Positions 26,831 to 35,662 of a DNA stretch of 64,000 nucleotides are shown here, piece after piece (the first letter of the stretch is position 1; each line of letters begins with the position of its first letter). Position numbers and translations under genes: made by a program. Below the pieces are notes generated by a model. That model had not been told where the DNA came from. It ran no database searches and saw nothing but the letters and a program-made list of their open reading frames with translations. Origin of the DNA: Sphingosinicella sp942492965 (GTDB taxonomy: Bacteria > Pseudomonadota > Alphaproteobacteria > Sphingomonadales > Sphingomonadaceae). The DNA is taken from NCBI GenBank assembly GCA_942492965.1, contig OW818656.1:310001-374000 (forward strand). The letters run 5' to 3'.

Positions 26831-26857
26831 CCTGCCGCCAGGCAGGTGTTACCTGCC
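26831..26857. repeat. Overlapping palindromes upstream of the acyl-CoA dehydrogenase
   Basis: CCTGCC-GCCA-GGCAGG (26831-26846) and GGCAGGT-GTT-ACCTGCC (26841-26857) share the middle GGCAGG. The second has perfect 7-base arms. They end 31 bases before the GTG start at 26889, so they may form an operator or a leader hairpin. Confidence 0.5.
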
Positions 26858-26888
26858 ACCGACAGTATACCGTTCTGGAGTGGGCTAA

Positions 26889-28040
26889 GTGAGCGAGTCG
26901 TTTCCCGAGATCCGTGAAGCCGTTCAGCGTTTGTGCGCCAATTTTCCTGGCGAATACTGGCAGAAGCTGGATCGGGAGCGTGCCTACCCCACCGAATTCG
27001 TACAGGCACTGACTCAGGCGGGCTTCCTGTCGGTTCTGATCCCCGAGGAATATGGCGGCTCCGGGCTGGGCCTGCAGGCTGCGACAGCCGTTCTGGAGGA
27101 GGTCCATCGCTCCGGATGCAACGGCGGCGCCTGCCATGCGCAGATGTACACCATGGGCACGGTCCTGAAGCATGGGTCGGAGGAGCAGAAACAGAAATAT
27201 CTGCCAAAAGTGGCCTCGGGCGAACTGCGCCTGCAGGCTTTCGGCGTGACCGAACCGGCGGCCGGCACCGACACCACCCGTATCCGTACCTTTGCCAAAC
27301 GGCAGGGCGATCATTACGTCGTCAACGGCCAGAAGATATGGATCAGCCGGGCTGAACATTCGGACCTGATGGTGCTGCTGTGTCGCACCTCGCCGCGCGA
27401 GGACTGCACGAAACCATCCGATGGCATGAGCGTACTGCTGGTGGACATGCGCGAGGCAGTTGGCAATGGCCTGACCATCCGGCCGATCCGCACCATGCTC
27501 AACCATGCGACAACCGAACTGTTCTTCGATGATCTCAAGGTTCCGGTCGAGAACCTGATCGGGGACGAAGGCAAAGGCTTCAAATACATCCTCTCCGGCA
27601 TGAATGCCGAACGCATCCTGATTGCGAGCGAATGCATCGGTGACGGCCGGTTCTTCATAGACCGGGCTGCAAATTATGCACGCGAGCGCAGCGTATTTGG
27701 TCGGCCGATCGGTGAGAATCAGGGTGTCCAGTTTCCGATCGCACGCGCCTATGTCCAGCTCTCCGCCGCCGCAGAAATGGTCGACAAGGCCGCCCGCATG
27801 TTCGACGAAGGACAGACGGCCGGAACCGAGGCGAACATGGCCAAGATGCTCGCCTCCGAAGCGAGTTGGTATGCCGCAGACATGTGCATCCAGACACATG
27901 GCGGATTCGGTTTCGCCGAGGAATATGATGTAGAGCGCAAGTTCCGCGAGACACGACTTTACCAGGTGGCGCCGATCAGCACGAACCTGATCCTGAGCCA
28001 TGTCGCCACTCACGCCCTCAACCTGCCGAAAAGCTTCTGA
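26889..28040 (+). CDS. Acyl-CoA dehydrogenase (383 aa, GTG start)
   Basis: FAD-dependent alpha,beta-desaturation of an acyl-CoA. The mid-domain shows FGVTEPAAGTDTTRIRTFAKRQGDHYVVNGQKIWIS, the standard flavin/substrate region, and the C-terminal domain has RERSVFGRPIGENQGVQFPIA and THGGFGFAEEYDVERKFRETRLYQVAPIS, with the catalytic Glu in FAEEYDVER. Length is normal. GTG 26889 follows TGGAGTGGGC. The 3' end overlaps the 3' end of the convergent CoA-transferase by 23 bases. It is the last gene of the plus-strand beta-oxidation group. Confidence 0.93.
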   Translation: MSESFPEIREAVQRLCANFPGEYWQKLDRERAYPTEFVQALTQAGFLSVLIPEEYGGSGLGLQAATAVLEEVHRSGCNGGACHAQMYTMGTVLKHGSEEQKQKYLPKVASGELRLQAFGVTEPAAGTDTTRIRTFAKRQGDHYVVNGQKIWISRAEHSDLMVLLCRTSPREDCTKPSDGMSVLLVDMREAVGNGLTIRPIRTMLNHATTELFFDDLKVPVENLIGDEGKGFKYILSGMNAERILIASECIGDGRFFIDRAANYARERSVFGRPIGENQGVQFPIARAYVQLSAAAEMVDKAARMFDEGQTAGTEANMAKMLASEASWYAADMCIQTHGGFGFAEEYDVERKFRETRLYQVAPISTNLILSHVATHALNLPKSF

Positions 28041-29301
28041 TCGGCAGCTGGCGGCTCATCTCGCCGCGCATATCGCGCCACTGCTGTTCCAGGTCTCCAC
28101 GAAATGCCGGGTTGGCAACGGCAATCAGCGCCTCTGCGCGTTCGTCAAGCGACTTGTTCCGCAGCTGCGCCACGCCATGTTCGGTGACGATCGCGTCCGC
28201 CATATTGCGTGGAAGTGAGATGGTTGGCGTATCAAGCCGTGCGACAATGCGGCTGATCGATCCCTTGCGCGCGGTTGATGGTAGCATTGTAATTGCACCG
28301 CCGCCGGGCGAAGCGAGAGCCGCCGCAGCGAAATCGGGCGCGCCGCCCACGCCGCTCTGAAGGCCACCGCCCTGCCATTCCAGATTGATCTGACCGAACA
28401 GGTCTACCGCGAGCGCTGAATTGGCAGCGAAGAAGTTCGGCTCCTTCCCGATCGTCTGTACATCGTGGGTTTCCAGTGTATCGGATAATCGCACCAGATT
28501 GCGATCCGCCATGGCATGGTAGAAGTCTCGCGTACCTACGCATATGCCCGCCACATGGTCGCCATTCGCCAAGGCGCCCTTGTCCGCGAGATGAAGCAGG
28601 TCACCGCTCGCCATGCCCGAGCGCAGGCGCAGTTGCCGATGTGAGGCGAGCGCACGCCACAGCGCGGACGGAGCCGATCCGATCCCCACCTGCAACGCCG
28701 CCCCATCGGGGATCAGCCCTGCCGCATGCCCAGCGATCGCCTGCCCCACCGCGTCCACTGTCACCGCTGGCATTTCGATGAGGGGGCTTTCGCTCTCCGC
28801 TACGATATCCGCATCGTCCAGATCGATCCGCGGACCACGGGGCATTGCGGGCATCAGCGGGTTGACGAGTGCGATACGGGTTCGTGCTGCCCGCCAAGCG
28901 ATTGCGGTGAAATCGGCCGCTATTCCCACCGACGCCTTTCGGCCCTCTCCCGGAAGCGGCGGCGCGACATGCACGACCGCGACATCAAGGCCGGCGTCAT
29001 GTTGCAGGTAGCGTGCGATGCTGGAGTAAGAGAGCGGGTACAGGCTTACGCGCCCGGCGGCGAAACTCTGGCGCGACGCCGGCGGGAACAGGAATGTCCG
29101 CAGCCGAGCACGTTCGTGCAGCCCTGCATAGTCGAAGCTGTTCATGCCCGGGAGCAGGCAACTCACGATATCGACATCAGACATGCGTTCGGGATCGGCG
29201 GTCAGCAGGTCGCACAACGCCCGGATCTCGCCCGTCGCACCGGGCACATAGATTGTTCGGCCGGGTCGAAAGTGATCGAGTAGTGTGCTCAGCCTCATCA
29301 T
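28018..29301 (-). CDS. Acetyl-CoA hydrolase/CoA-transferase family protein (427 aa)
   Basis: Family I CoA-transferase fold, two homologous halves. Markers are GRTIYVPGATGEIRALCDLL at the start, GAALQVGIGSAPSALWRAL in the middle and LEWQGGGLQSGVGGAPDFAAAALASPGGGAITMLPSTA toward the end, as in 4-hydroxybutyrate or succinyl-CoA:acetate transferases. It probably moves CoA between a pathway acid and acetate or succinate. ATG 29301 overlaps the MFS stop (ATGA), so the pair is translationally coupled. Its substrate acid is unknown. Confidence 0.9.
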   Translation of the reverse strand: MMRLSTLLDHFRPGRTIYVPGATGEIRALCDLLTADPERMSDVDIVSCLLPGMNSFDYAGLHERARLRTFLFPPASRQSFAAGRVSLYPLSYSSIARYLQHDAGLDVAVVHVAPPLPGEGRKASVGIAADFTAIAWRAARTRIALVNPLMPAMPRGPRIDLDDADIVAESESPLIEMPAVTVDAVGQAIAGHAAGLIPDGAALQVGIGSAPSALWRALASHRQLRLRSGMASGDLLHLADKGALANGDHVAGICVGTRDFYHAMADRNLVRLSDTLETHDVQTIGKEPNFFAANSALAVDLFGQINLEWQGGGLQSGVGGAPDFAAAALASPGGGAITMLPSTARKGSISRIVARLDTPTISLPRNMADAIVTEHGVAQLRNKSLDERAEALIAVANPAFRGDLEQQWRDMRGEMSRQLPIRSFSAG

Positions 29302-30704
29302 CGCTCCATAGGGGCGGCGGCGGCGACCGTTCTCGACAGCAGGTGCCGACCGCGGCGGATGTCGGCGATGACGGTGACGATCGGTATCAAGGCGATCGGC
29401 AGTGCGGCCACCGTAAATGTCGCCAGCGAGCCATGACCGGCATTCCTGATCATCAGGTACGAAACGAGCGGTGCGGAGAGCATCGCGCCCAGATAGCCGG
29501 CCGTGCGCAGCAAGCCCGCTGCGGAGCCGCTTTGTTCGAGCGGGGCGTAATCCAGCAGGCGCTGCTGATTGCTCATGTTCAGGACACCGAAACCAAAACC
29601 AAATCCGAAAGACAATGCGAGGATCATCGGTATCGACGTGCCTGCATCGGCGAACAACAACGCTGCGCAGGCCAGGAAGAGCGAAGCGGCGCCAGCAAGC
29701 TCGACGATGCAGCCTATGCGCTTGCGCGTAGGCAGAAGCGCGCCGACGAACGACGCAATCGCCACGGGCATGAGCAATAAACCCGAGGTCGCAAGAGGTA
29801 TGTCGAGCGTGGTCTGTGACCATTGCGGCATCGCGTAGAAATAGCAGTAGTTGACGAAGTTGAAGGCGACGTGGTTACCATAGGTCAGCGTCAGCGCGCG
29901 ATTGGCCCGCAGAAGGCCGAGATCGATGAACGGCCGCGTCTGCCGCTTCTCCGCAAGGACAAACAGAGCGCCGCCGACTAGCGCCAGGATCAGCGCCACC
30001 ATATCCAGCCCGCTCTCAAGATGCATGAGAAAGAACATAAATGCCGTCATGAAAACGCTGAACAGAGCGATCCCGATCCAGTCCACGCGCCCCCTGCCGT
30101 GCTTGGACGGGTGACGCACCGGCACCGCGGCGTAGATCAGAACGAAGGCGATAACGGCAAGCGGCAGGTTGATGGCGAAAACCCCCCGCCAGCCCAACCA
30201 TTCGGTAACCAGCCCACCCAGTGGCGGCCCAATGCCGACCGCCACCGCGCTTGCCGCCGCGAGGAACCCGAGGATGCGCGCAGGAGGTTCAATCCCGGCA
30301 TCATTCGCGCGGTGCCTTATGATCGCTACGGCGCATGGATAGGCCCCCGACGTACCGACACCGATCAGGATGCGCGATACGATTAGCGTCAGCAGGTCCT
30401 GCGCGAGCATGCCGACGAGCCCTCCGATAGCGAGCACTATGGTGGCGCCGACCAACGTCCGCCTCGCCCCGAACCGATCGGCGAAACTGCCGAGCACCGG
30501 CTGCGACACCGCAGCGGTCAGGTAGAGCGAAGCGACGAGCCAGCCGCCAGCCTTGTCCTGACCGGGAAAGGCCTGCCCGATCGGCATCAGTGCCGTCGAC
30601 AGCATCGACGAATTGAGTGGGTTCAGGATCGTCACCAGCAACAGAGGCAGGATCAGCCACCAGTTGAAAGGACTGCTCCCGCTTTCTGCTGCGGGATGCC
30701 TCAC
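29298..30704 (-). CDS. MFS transporter, DHA2-like (468 aa)
   Basis: Inner-membrane transporter with about 12-14 predicted helices. Hallmarks are LLLVTILNPLNSSMLSTALMPIG (helix 1), GSFADRFGARRTLVGATIVLAIGGLVGML (loop 2-3 signature), and LGWRGVFAINLPLAVIAFVLIYAAVPV. It is similar in type to the transporter at 1762-3210 but not obviously the same protein. It is coupled to the CoA-transferase gene downstream by a 4-base overlap and follows the degenerate SDR gene by 43 bases. Import of the pathway acid or export of an intermediate are both possible. Confidence 0.92.
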   Translation of the reverse strand: MRHPAAESGSSPFNWWLILPLLLVTILNPLNSSMLSTALMPIGQAFPGQDKAGGWLVASLYLTAAVSQPVLGSFADRFGARRTLVGATIVLAIGGLVGMLAQDLLTLIVSRILIGVGTSGAYPCAVAIIRHRANDAGIEPPARILGFLAAASAVAVGIGPPLGGLVTEWLGWRGVFAINLPLAVIAFVLIYAAVPVRHPSKHGRGRVDWIGIALFSVFMTAFMFFLMHLESGLDMVALILALVGGALFVLAEKRQTRPFIDLGLLRANRALTLTYGNHVAFNFVNYCYFYAMPQWSQTTLDIPLATSGLLLMPVAIASFVGALLPTRKRIGCIVELAGAASLFLACAALLFADAGTSIPMILALSFGFGFGFGVLNMSNQQRLLDYAPLEQSGSAAGLLRTAGYLGAMLSAPLVSYLMIRNAGHGSLATFTVAALPIALIPIVTVIADIRRGRHLLSRTVAAAAPMER

Positions 30705-30747
30705 GCCAGTGCGCCTTTCACGTGCGTCCCCCCTGAAAGCCGGTCGC

Positions 30748-31569
30748 TCACGACGGCTTTTCCGAATAGGCCCTGCTCAGCATCCCGTCCACCACATGAA
30801 GCAGCCGCCCACCATCCACTGGGAGCACTGTGCCGGTCGTGAAGGAACTCGCGTCGCTGGCGAGGAAGGCGGCGGCACGCGCGATTTCATCGACATGTCC
30901 GCCACGTTTCAGCGGAAGCGATGCAATACGCCTTGCCCCCTCTTCGCTTTCAAACAGGGCCGTGCTGCCGCTCGACCGGATCATGCCGGGTGCGAGAATA
31001 TTCGCACGAACGTTGCACGGTCCGAACTCGGCTGCGAAATTCTTCATCATCTGCCATTCACCGGCCCGAGCGATAGCATTGGCCGAGCGTTCGGTCGTCG
31101 CCTCGAACACCGATCCCGATCCGATGTAGATCAGTGATCCGCCGCCTGCGGCGATCATGTGCGGAATGGTCAGGGCCGAAAGCCAGAAGCGGCTCTTTAT
31201 GACGTAGAGAATCTGCTCGTCAAATACTGCATCCGGGGTATCAATCGACGATCCGAGCCATGGCTGGATCGTCGGCGCACAGAGCAACGTGGTGACCTTT
31301 CCAAACTTCGCGACGGCGGTTTCAACCAGTGCTTTCAAATGCGCCTTGTCGCCGATATCGCCTGCTACCGGCACGGCAACCGTTGCGCCATCGCCAAAGC
31401 GCGTATTGAGATCGGAGGCAACGGATACGATCTTGGCGGGCGTTCGGGATGCGATGACCAGACGCGCGCCGCTGCCGGCAAACAGCTCCGCGCAAGCCCT
31501 GCCCATGCCCTCGCTTGCGCCCGTCACAATCGCGACCCGGCCACTCAGATCAAAACGCGTTCCGGTCAT
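30748..31569 (-). CDS. SDR-fold protein lacking the catalytic residues (273 aa)
   Basis: SDR fold with an intact nucleotide loop (TGASEGMG, 16-23) and the usual tail (TTGTVLPVDGGRLLHVV), but the catalytic tetrad is broken. The N-A-G position reads CAP (97-99). Ser151 is kept, but the residue 13 positions later is Asn164 rather than Tyr, and the Lys position is Arg168 (NAIAR in place of YxxxK). The gene is otherwise normal in length and reading frame, so it is not simple decay. It may have a binding, regulatory or altered catalytic role. Its ATG overlaps the stop of the upstream SDR (ATGA), and it is the third of three minus-strand SDR genes. Confidence 0.85.
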   Translation of the reverse strand: MTGTRFDLSGRVAIVTGASEGMGRACAELFAGSGARLVIASRTPAKIVSVASDLNTRFGDGATVAVPVAGDIGDKAHLKALVETAVAKFGKVTTLLCAPTIQPWLGSSIDTPDAVFDEQILYVIKSRFWLSALTIPHMIAAGGGSLIYIGSGSVFEATTERSANAIARAGEWQMMKNFAAEFGPCNVRANILAPGMIRSSGSTALFESEEGARRIASLPLKRGGHVDEIARAAAFLASDASSFTTGTVLPVDGGRLLHVVDGMLSRAYSEKPS

Positions 31570-32351
31570 TCGTGAAGTCCCGTCAGCACGCCGCCATCGA
31601 TCTGGATGGTCTGCCCGGTGATGTAGCGTCCGGCATCGCTGATCAGATAGGCAACGCAATTCGAAACATCGGACGGCGTGCCCAGATAAGGGGTCAGTAC
31701 GTTCGCGCGCGACTGGTCCAGTCGTTCCTCGCTCAGCGTGGCCAGCATGCGCTCGGTCTCGATCGTGCCGGGCGCCACGGCGTTGCTGCGAATGCCCTGC
31801 TTGCCATAGGCGACAGCCAGATGCCGGGCGAACATAATCAACCCTGCTTTGCTGGTTCCGTAACACAGGCGCTTGCCCGACAGCGGAGGGGCAATGCCCT
31901 GACGCGAGACGAGGGTCACGACACTGCCGCCACCATTTCCTATGATGAGCGGCACGATCGCACGGGATACCAGCATGGTGCCGCGCAGATTGATCGCCAT
32001 CGTCCGATCCCACACCGCAAGATCCGTGGAAAGCAGATCGAGATCCGCGCTGGTATCGATATGGGCAGCATTGTTGATGAGCGCGTCAACCCGGCCGAAG
32101 CGGCTCTCTGCCAGCTTCCCGAGGCGAGCGACATCGTCTTCGTCCGCAATATCGCAGGCGATGCCCACGGTGTGTCCGCCGATATGCTCTGCGGTTGCCT
32201 TCACGCGGCCCGCGTCGATATCGGCGAGGAGGACGCGAGCACCAAGGCGCGCGAACAGTCCAGCCATGCCCGCCCCAAGCCCGCTGCCACCTCCGGTAAC
32301 GAGGATGACCTTGCCGGTGAGATCGACAATGGCACCGCCTTCGTCGTTCAT
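31566..32351 (-). CDS. SDR family oxidoreductase (261 aa)
   Basis: Classical SDR with TGGGSGLGAGM, INNAAHID (NNAA instead of NNAG), the Ser region TLVSRQG, and YGTSK. The tail reads ITGQTIQIDGGVLTGLHE. ATG 32351 overlaps the stop of the upstream SDR by ATGA, and its own stop overlaps the start of the degenerate SDR. The three genes are therefore a translationally coupled cassette. The frame is open further upstream, but that part lies inside the previous gene. The likely reaction is oxidation of a secondary alcohol; the substrate is unknown. Confidence 0.92.
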   Translation of the reverse strand: MNDEGGAIVDLTGKVILVTGGGSGLGAGMAGLFARLGARVLLADIDAGRVKATAEHIGGHTVGIACDIADEDDVARLGKLAESRFGRVDALINNAAHIDTSADLDLLSTDLAVWDRTMAINLRGTMLVSRAIVPLIIGNGGGSVVTLVSRQGIAPPLSGKRLCYGTSKAGLIMFARHLAVAYGKQGIRSNAVAPGTIETERMLATLSEERLDQSRANVLTPYLGTPSDVSNCVAYLISDAGRYITGQTIQIDGGVLTGLHE

Positions 32352-33214
32352 CGGTCCGGCCTTTGCCCTTCCATCTGCGTCCACTGGCCCTGGCTCCCCC
32401 GAACCCACCCCATCGCAGCTGACGTGCCGCCATCTATTGGGATGACCACACCGCTGATGTAGGAGGCCATGTCCGAACTCAGGAACGCGACGAGATCACC
32501 GCATTCCTCCGCGTCTCCCTCGCGCAGCAGCGGGATGACGCGCCGCATGCGATCGTCCTGCTCCGGGGTCGGCACGCGCCATCTCGATTCGTCCACCGGG
32601 CCTGTACGATTGCCGCGTCCGCCCGGTGTGACCGTGTGGTCCGGCGCTATGCAGTTGACCCTTATATTGTCGCCGGAGAGCTCAAGTGCCATCGATTTGG
32701 TGAAGTTGATCATGGCCGCCTTGCACGCTGCATAAACCGCAACATTCGGCCCCGCGCGCATCCCCTCGATTGAAGCGACGTTGACAATCGAACCGCCCAC
32801 CCCGCCCCGCGCGATAATGGGCGCCGCGGCATGGGTAGCGGCGAGCATGCTTACGAAATTAATGTCGATATGCCGTCGCCAGCCACGTTCGCTCTGTTCG
32901 AGAAAAGGCTTGTAGGCGACGCCGCCCGCATTGTTGACGAGGATGTCGAGCCGTCCGAAACGTTCGTCCGCAGCCGCGATGACGGCGCGGATGCAACCCG
33001 TGTCCATCACATCCCCCGAAACTGCCAATGCCTTGCGACCAAGTTCCTGGATGCGGGCAGTCACTTCTTCGCAGCGTTCGGGCACGATATCCAAGACGAC
33101 AATGTCCGCACCGAGTTCGGCCATGCGCAGGGCGCAGGCGCGGCCGATCCCCCCGCCGCCGCCGGTGACCACGGCGACCTTGTCGGTAAGGACCAACTTC
33201 TTCGTGGCTTCCAC
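32348..33214 (-). CDS. SDR family oxidoreductase (288 aa, GTG start)
   Basis: Classical SDR with TGGGGGIGRA, NNAGGVAYK, the Ser in VNVASIEGM and YAACK, followed by VNCIAPDHTVTPGGRG and an insertion of about 20 residues before the ISGVVIPIDGG tail. The insertion (PVDESRWRVPTPEQDDRM) is typical for SDRs acting on bulky ring substrates, but this is only suggestive. GTG 33214 is preceded by AGGA. It is the first gene of the SDR cassette and is divergent from the TetR gene, with a palindromic motif between them at 33242-33259. Confidence 0.9.
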   Translation of the reverse strand: MEATKKLVLTDKVAVVTGGGGGIGRACALRMAELGADIVVLDIVPERCEEVTARIQELGRKALAVSGDVMDTGCIRAVIAAADERFGRLDILVNNAGGVAYKPFLEQSERGWRRHIDINFVSMLAATHAAAPIIARGGVGGSIVNVASIEGMRAGPNVAVYAACKAAMINFTKSMALELSGDNIRVNCIAPDHTVTPGGRGNRTGPVDESRWRVPTPEQDDRMRRVIPLLREGDAEECGDLVAFLSSDMASYISGVVIPIDGGTSAAMGWVRGSQGQWTQMEGQRPDR

Positions 33215-33241
33215 GGCAATTTCATCCTAAGTTGCGCAGCC

Positions 33242-33259
33242 GAACTTGACGGACTGTCA
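33242..33259 (-). promoter_or_regulatory. Shared motif, copy 5 (TetR/SDR divergent promoter)
   Basis: On the minus strand it reads TGACAGTCCGTCAAGTTC; on the plus strand the core TGAC-GGACT-GTCA (33247-33259) is followed by GTT. It is the most palindromic copy and lies 47 bases before the TetR start, the position of autoregulation. Confidence 0.6.
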
Positions 33260-33305
33260 GTTCATCCGCAAAGCTTTGATCGTTCTCATCTAGGTTTCCT
33301 TGCCC

Positions 33306-34007
33306 ATGGCGCGTCCAAAACAGAATCTTTATGGCCAGGAAATGGGAAGCAAGGGATTCCTTACACGAGAGAAGATCATTTCGGCGACGGCCGACCTCCT
33401 CGTCCGCCGCCCGCTTCGGGATATCAAGGTAGCGGAGATCGGCCAAGCAGCCGGTGTCTCGACCTCCACCTTCTACCTTTATTTCGAGACGGTAAGCGAC
33501 GCGGCGCTGGCCGCGATCGAACGCGTCGCCCAAGCCAGTCCGAAGATCCTGCAACTGCTCCAGAGCCAATGGACCCGCCAGAATCTTCTGGAGAATGCGC
33601 GGCGGCTGGTGAACTATTATTTTGTCATCTGGGATGAGAACCACGCCCTGCTCCGCGTCCGCAATTTTGTCGCGGACGAAGGCGACAAGCGCTTTCTCGA
33701 CGCCCGTCGCCGCTCGATCGAGCCGGTCCATCTACTGCTGCAAGAAAAGATCCGGGAGTTGCAGTCCGAACTTCCCGAAGGCCGCCGTCTCCATCCGCCC
33801 TCGACAGCTTCGGTAATCCTCGCCCTGCTGGAGCGCACGGCGCAGACCATCCGCTTGCCTTCAGCGCACAAGGCGACCCGCCCGCGTTCGGTTGAAACCG
33901 CAGCATTTCTCGTGGCGAGCGCGCTGAGTGGCGGCGCGCCGTTCATGGAACCGCTCCCCGACGGCCAGATACCCGAGATGGGGCCGCTGCCGGACAAAAT
34001 CAGCTAG
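33306..34007 (+). CDS. TetR/AcrR-family transcriptional regulator (233 aa)
   Basis: N-terminal HTH typical of TetR: FLTREKIISATADLLVRRPLRDIKVAEIGQAAGVSTSTFYLYFETVSDAALAAIE, with the recognition helix VSTSTFYLYF. The C-terminal domain (residues 75-200) is helical and would bind an acyl-CoA or other effector. ATG 33306 is chosen over TTG 33300, two codons earlier. It is flanked by copies of the TGAY-N5-RTCA motif, one upstream of its own gene and one at the CoA ligase leader. This makes it the leading candidate for the regulator of the motif. Confidence 0.93.
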   Translation: MARPKQNLYGQEMGSKGFLTREKIISATADLLVRRPLRDIKVAEIGQAAGVSTSTFYLYFETVSDAALAAIERVAQASPKILQLLQSQWTRQNLLENARRLVNYYFVIWDENHALLRVRNFVADEGDKRFLDARRRSIEPVHLLLQEKIRELQSELPEGRRLHPPSTASVILALLERTAQTIRLPSAHKATRPRSVETAAFLVASALSGGAPFMEPLPDGQIPEMGPLPDKIS

Positions 34008-34031
34008 AAGCCGGCGGCCACGGCTCTCTAC

Positions 34032-35654
34032 TTACCGCTTGCTGATTTCGAAACCTTCCTTTTCCCGATCCCAGGTGTTTTCGGTGCAGCCTTCGTCGCG
34101 CAACTGATACTTCAGCACGCGGCCGACAGGGTTGCGCGGGAGGTCTTCGCGGAACTCAAAGAAACGCGGCACCGCGAAATAAGGCACCTTGTCCACGCAC
34201 CAGGTGCAAAGCTCCTCTTCGGTGATGACCACGCCATCCCGCAGCGTGATCGTGACCTTCACCTCGTCCTCGGTCTCGGCGAGCACGGCATGCACGGCAA
34301 CATCCTTGACCGCATCATGCTTTTTGAAGGTCGCTTCAAGCTCCTGGCTGGAGATGTTCTCGCCTCGCCGGCGGAGATAATCCTTCTTCCGATCGACGAA
34401 AAACATGAAACCGTTTTCGTCCATGCGACCAATATCGCCAGAATGAAGCCAGAGATTGCGCATGATCTTCAGCGTCTCTTCGGGCCGGTTCCAATAGCCC
34501 GAAAACATGATATCGGGGTGACGCGGGCGGATGATGATCTCACCCGGCTGACCCATGGGCACCTCATTGTCCTCGTCGTCGACGATCCGGACATCAAAAT
34601 CCTCGTTGATCCTCCCCGCATTGCCGAGCGGCCCCTCCTCGTCATCCGAAAGCGTCGTGACACGCGCCGCTTCGGTCAGGCCGTAATTGTGCGAACCCGT
34701 GATGGTAACGCCGAAACGCTCTTTCCATTTCCGCTGGATGTCGGGCGGGAACGGCGACCCGCGCACGGCAAATACCTGACCGAAACACCGCCTGGCAGCT
34801 TCGCTGTCGGGCGCGTTGGCGATGAAAGTGAGCATCGAGCCGAGCAAGTTGACGACGGTCGCACCCGAACGTTCAATATCTTCCCAGAACTTTGATACCG
34901 AAAAGCGTGGAAAGACCGCGACACGCGCGCCAACCATGGCCGAGGAAAGGATCGAACCGCCCAGTGCGTTCATATGGAAGAAGGGCAGCGGCGTCCAGTT
35001 GACCGTCTTCTCGGTGCGAGCCTCGCGCTTGAGAATCTGCCGCGCGAGGTTGCAGGCATAGTTGTGCGAGATCATGCAGCCCTTCGACGGGCCGGTCGTG
35101 CCGCCTGTAAAGATGAGCATGCACAGATCACCGGGCTTGTTTTCATCGGGGATCGGCGTGTCATTTGCTGCATAGGCTGCGCTCAGGTGTTCGGCCTTGA
35201 AATTCCGGTACACGGGCAGCGATTCCTCGCCGCGCACCAGCACAGTGCTGACCTGCGGCAGATCTTCCTCGATGTCGTTGAGACGCAGAGCATAATCAGC
35301 CTCCATGACGACAATCTGCGCGCCTGCATCGTCGAACTGATAGCTGAGAAACGTCCCTTTGTAGGCCGTGTTGACCGGCACATGGATCGCGCCGAGCTTG
35401 TTTGTAGCCATCCAAAGACTGATCGAATCCACATTGGAGTCGAGCAGACTGCAAACCCGGTCGCCACGCTTCACGCCCCGCGCCGCTAGGCCGTGGGCAA
35501 GACGTGTGGAAAGCTTGTCCATCTCGGCATAAGTGTAGGTCTTGCCCTGGAAATCGAGCCACACATTGTCGCCAAAGTTCTCCACGGCACGCGCGAGAAC
35601 TTCGGTGACTGTCCCACGCACGTCGGGCGACCAAACAGGGAATTTCACTACCAT
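34032..35654 (-). CDS. Long-chain/aryl acid-CoA ligase, AMP-binding (540 aa)
   Basis: Third and largest adenylate-forming ligase. The P-loop is IFTGGTTGPSKG, the A5 region is HNYGLTEAARVTTL, the hinge is FVDRKKDYLRRRGENIS, and the lysine region near the end is PRNPVGRVLKYQLR. The sequence resembles the fatty-acyl/dicarboxylate-CoA ligases of sphingomonads more than the two shorter ligases in the window. ATG 35654 (MVVKFPVW) is chosen because TTTTGGAG lies just upstream and the longer frame from 35693 lacks a good ribosome binding site. It is convergent with TetR and divergent from the SDR at 35821. Confidence 0.92.
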   Translation of the reverse strand: MVVKFPVWSPDVRGTVTEVLARAVENFGDNVWLDFQGKTYTYAEMDKLSTRLAHGLAARGVKRGDRVCSLLDSNVDSISLWMATNKLGAIHVPVNTAYKGTFLSYQFDDAGAQIVVMEADYALRLNDIEEDLPQVSTVLVRGEESLPVYRNFKAEHLSAAYAANDTPIPDENKPGDLCMLIFTGGTTGPSKGCMISHNYACNLARQILKREARTEKTVNWTPLPFFHMNALGGSILSSAMVGARVAVFPRFSVSKFWEDIERSGATVVNLLGSMLTFIANAPDSEAARRCFGQVFAVRGSPFPPDIQRKWKERFGVTITGSHNYGLTEAARVTTLSDDEEGPLGNAGRINEDFDVRIVDDEDNEVPMGQPGEIIIRPRHPDIMFSGYWNRPEETLKIMRNLWLHSGDIGRMDENGFMFFVDRKKDYLRRRGENISSQELEATFKKHDAVKDVAVHAVLAETEDEVKVTITLRDGVVITEEELCTWCVDKVPYFAVPRFFEFREDLPRNPVGRVLKYQLRDEGCTENTWDREKEGFEISKR

Positions 35655-35662
35655 CCGTCTCC

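Noticed and set aside
26796..28013. 405-codon minus-strand open frame opposite the acyl-CoA dehydrogenase
   Set aside because: The plus-strand frame carries a complete acyl-CoA dehydrogenase; the antisense frame shows no family motif.
34009..34025. Stem AGCCG / CGGCT between TetR and CoA ligase ends as a terminator
   Set aside because: Short arms and no T-tract.
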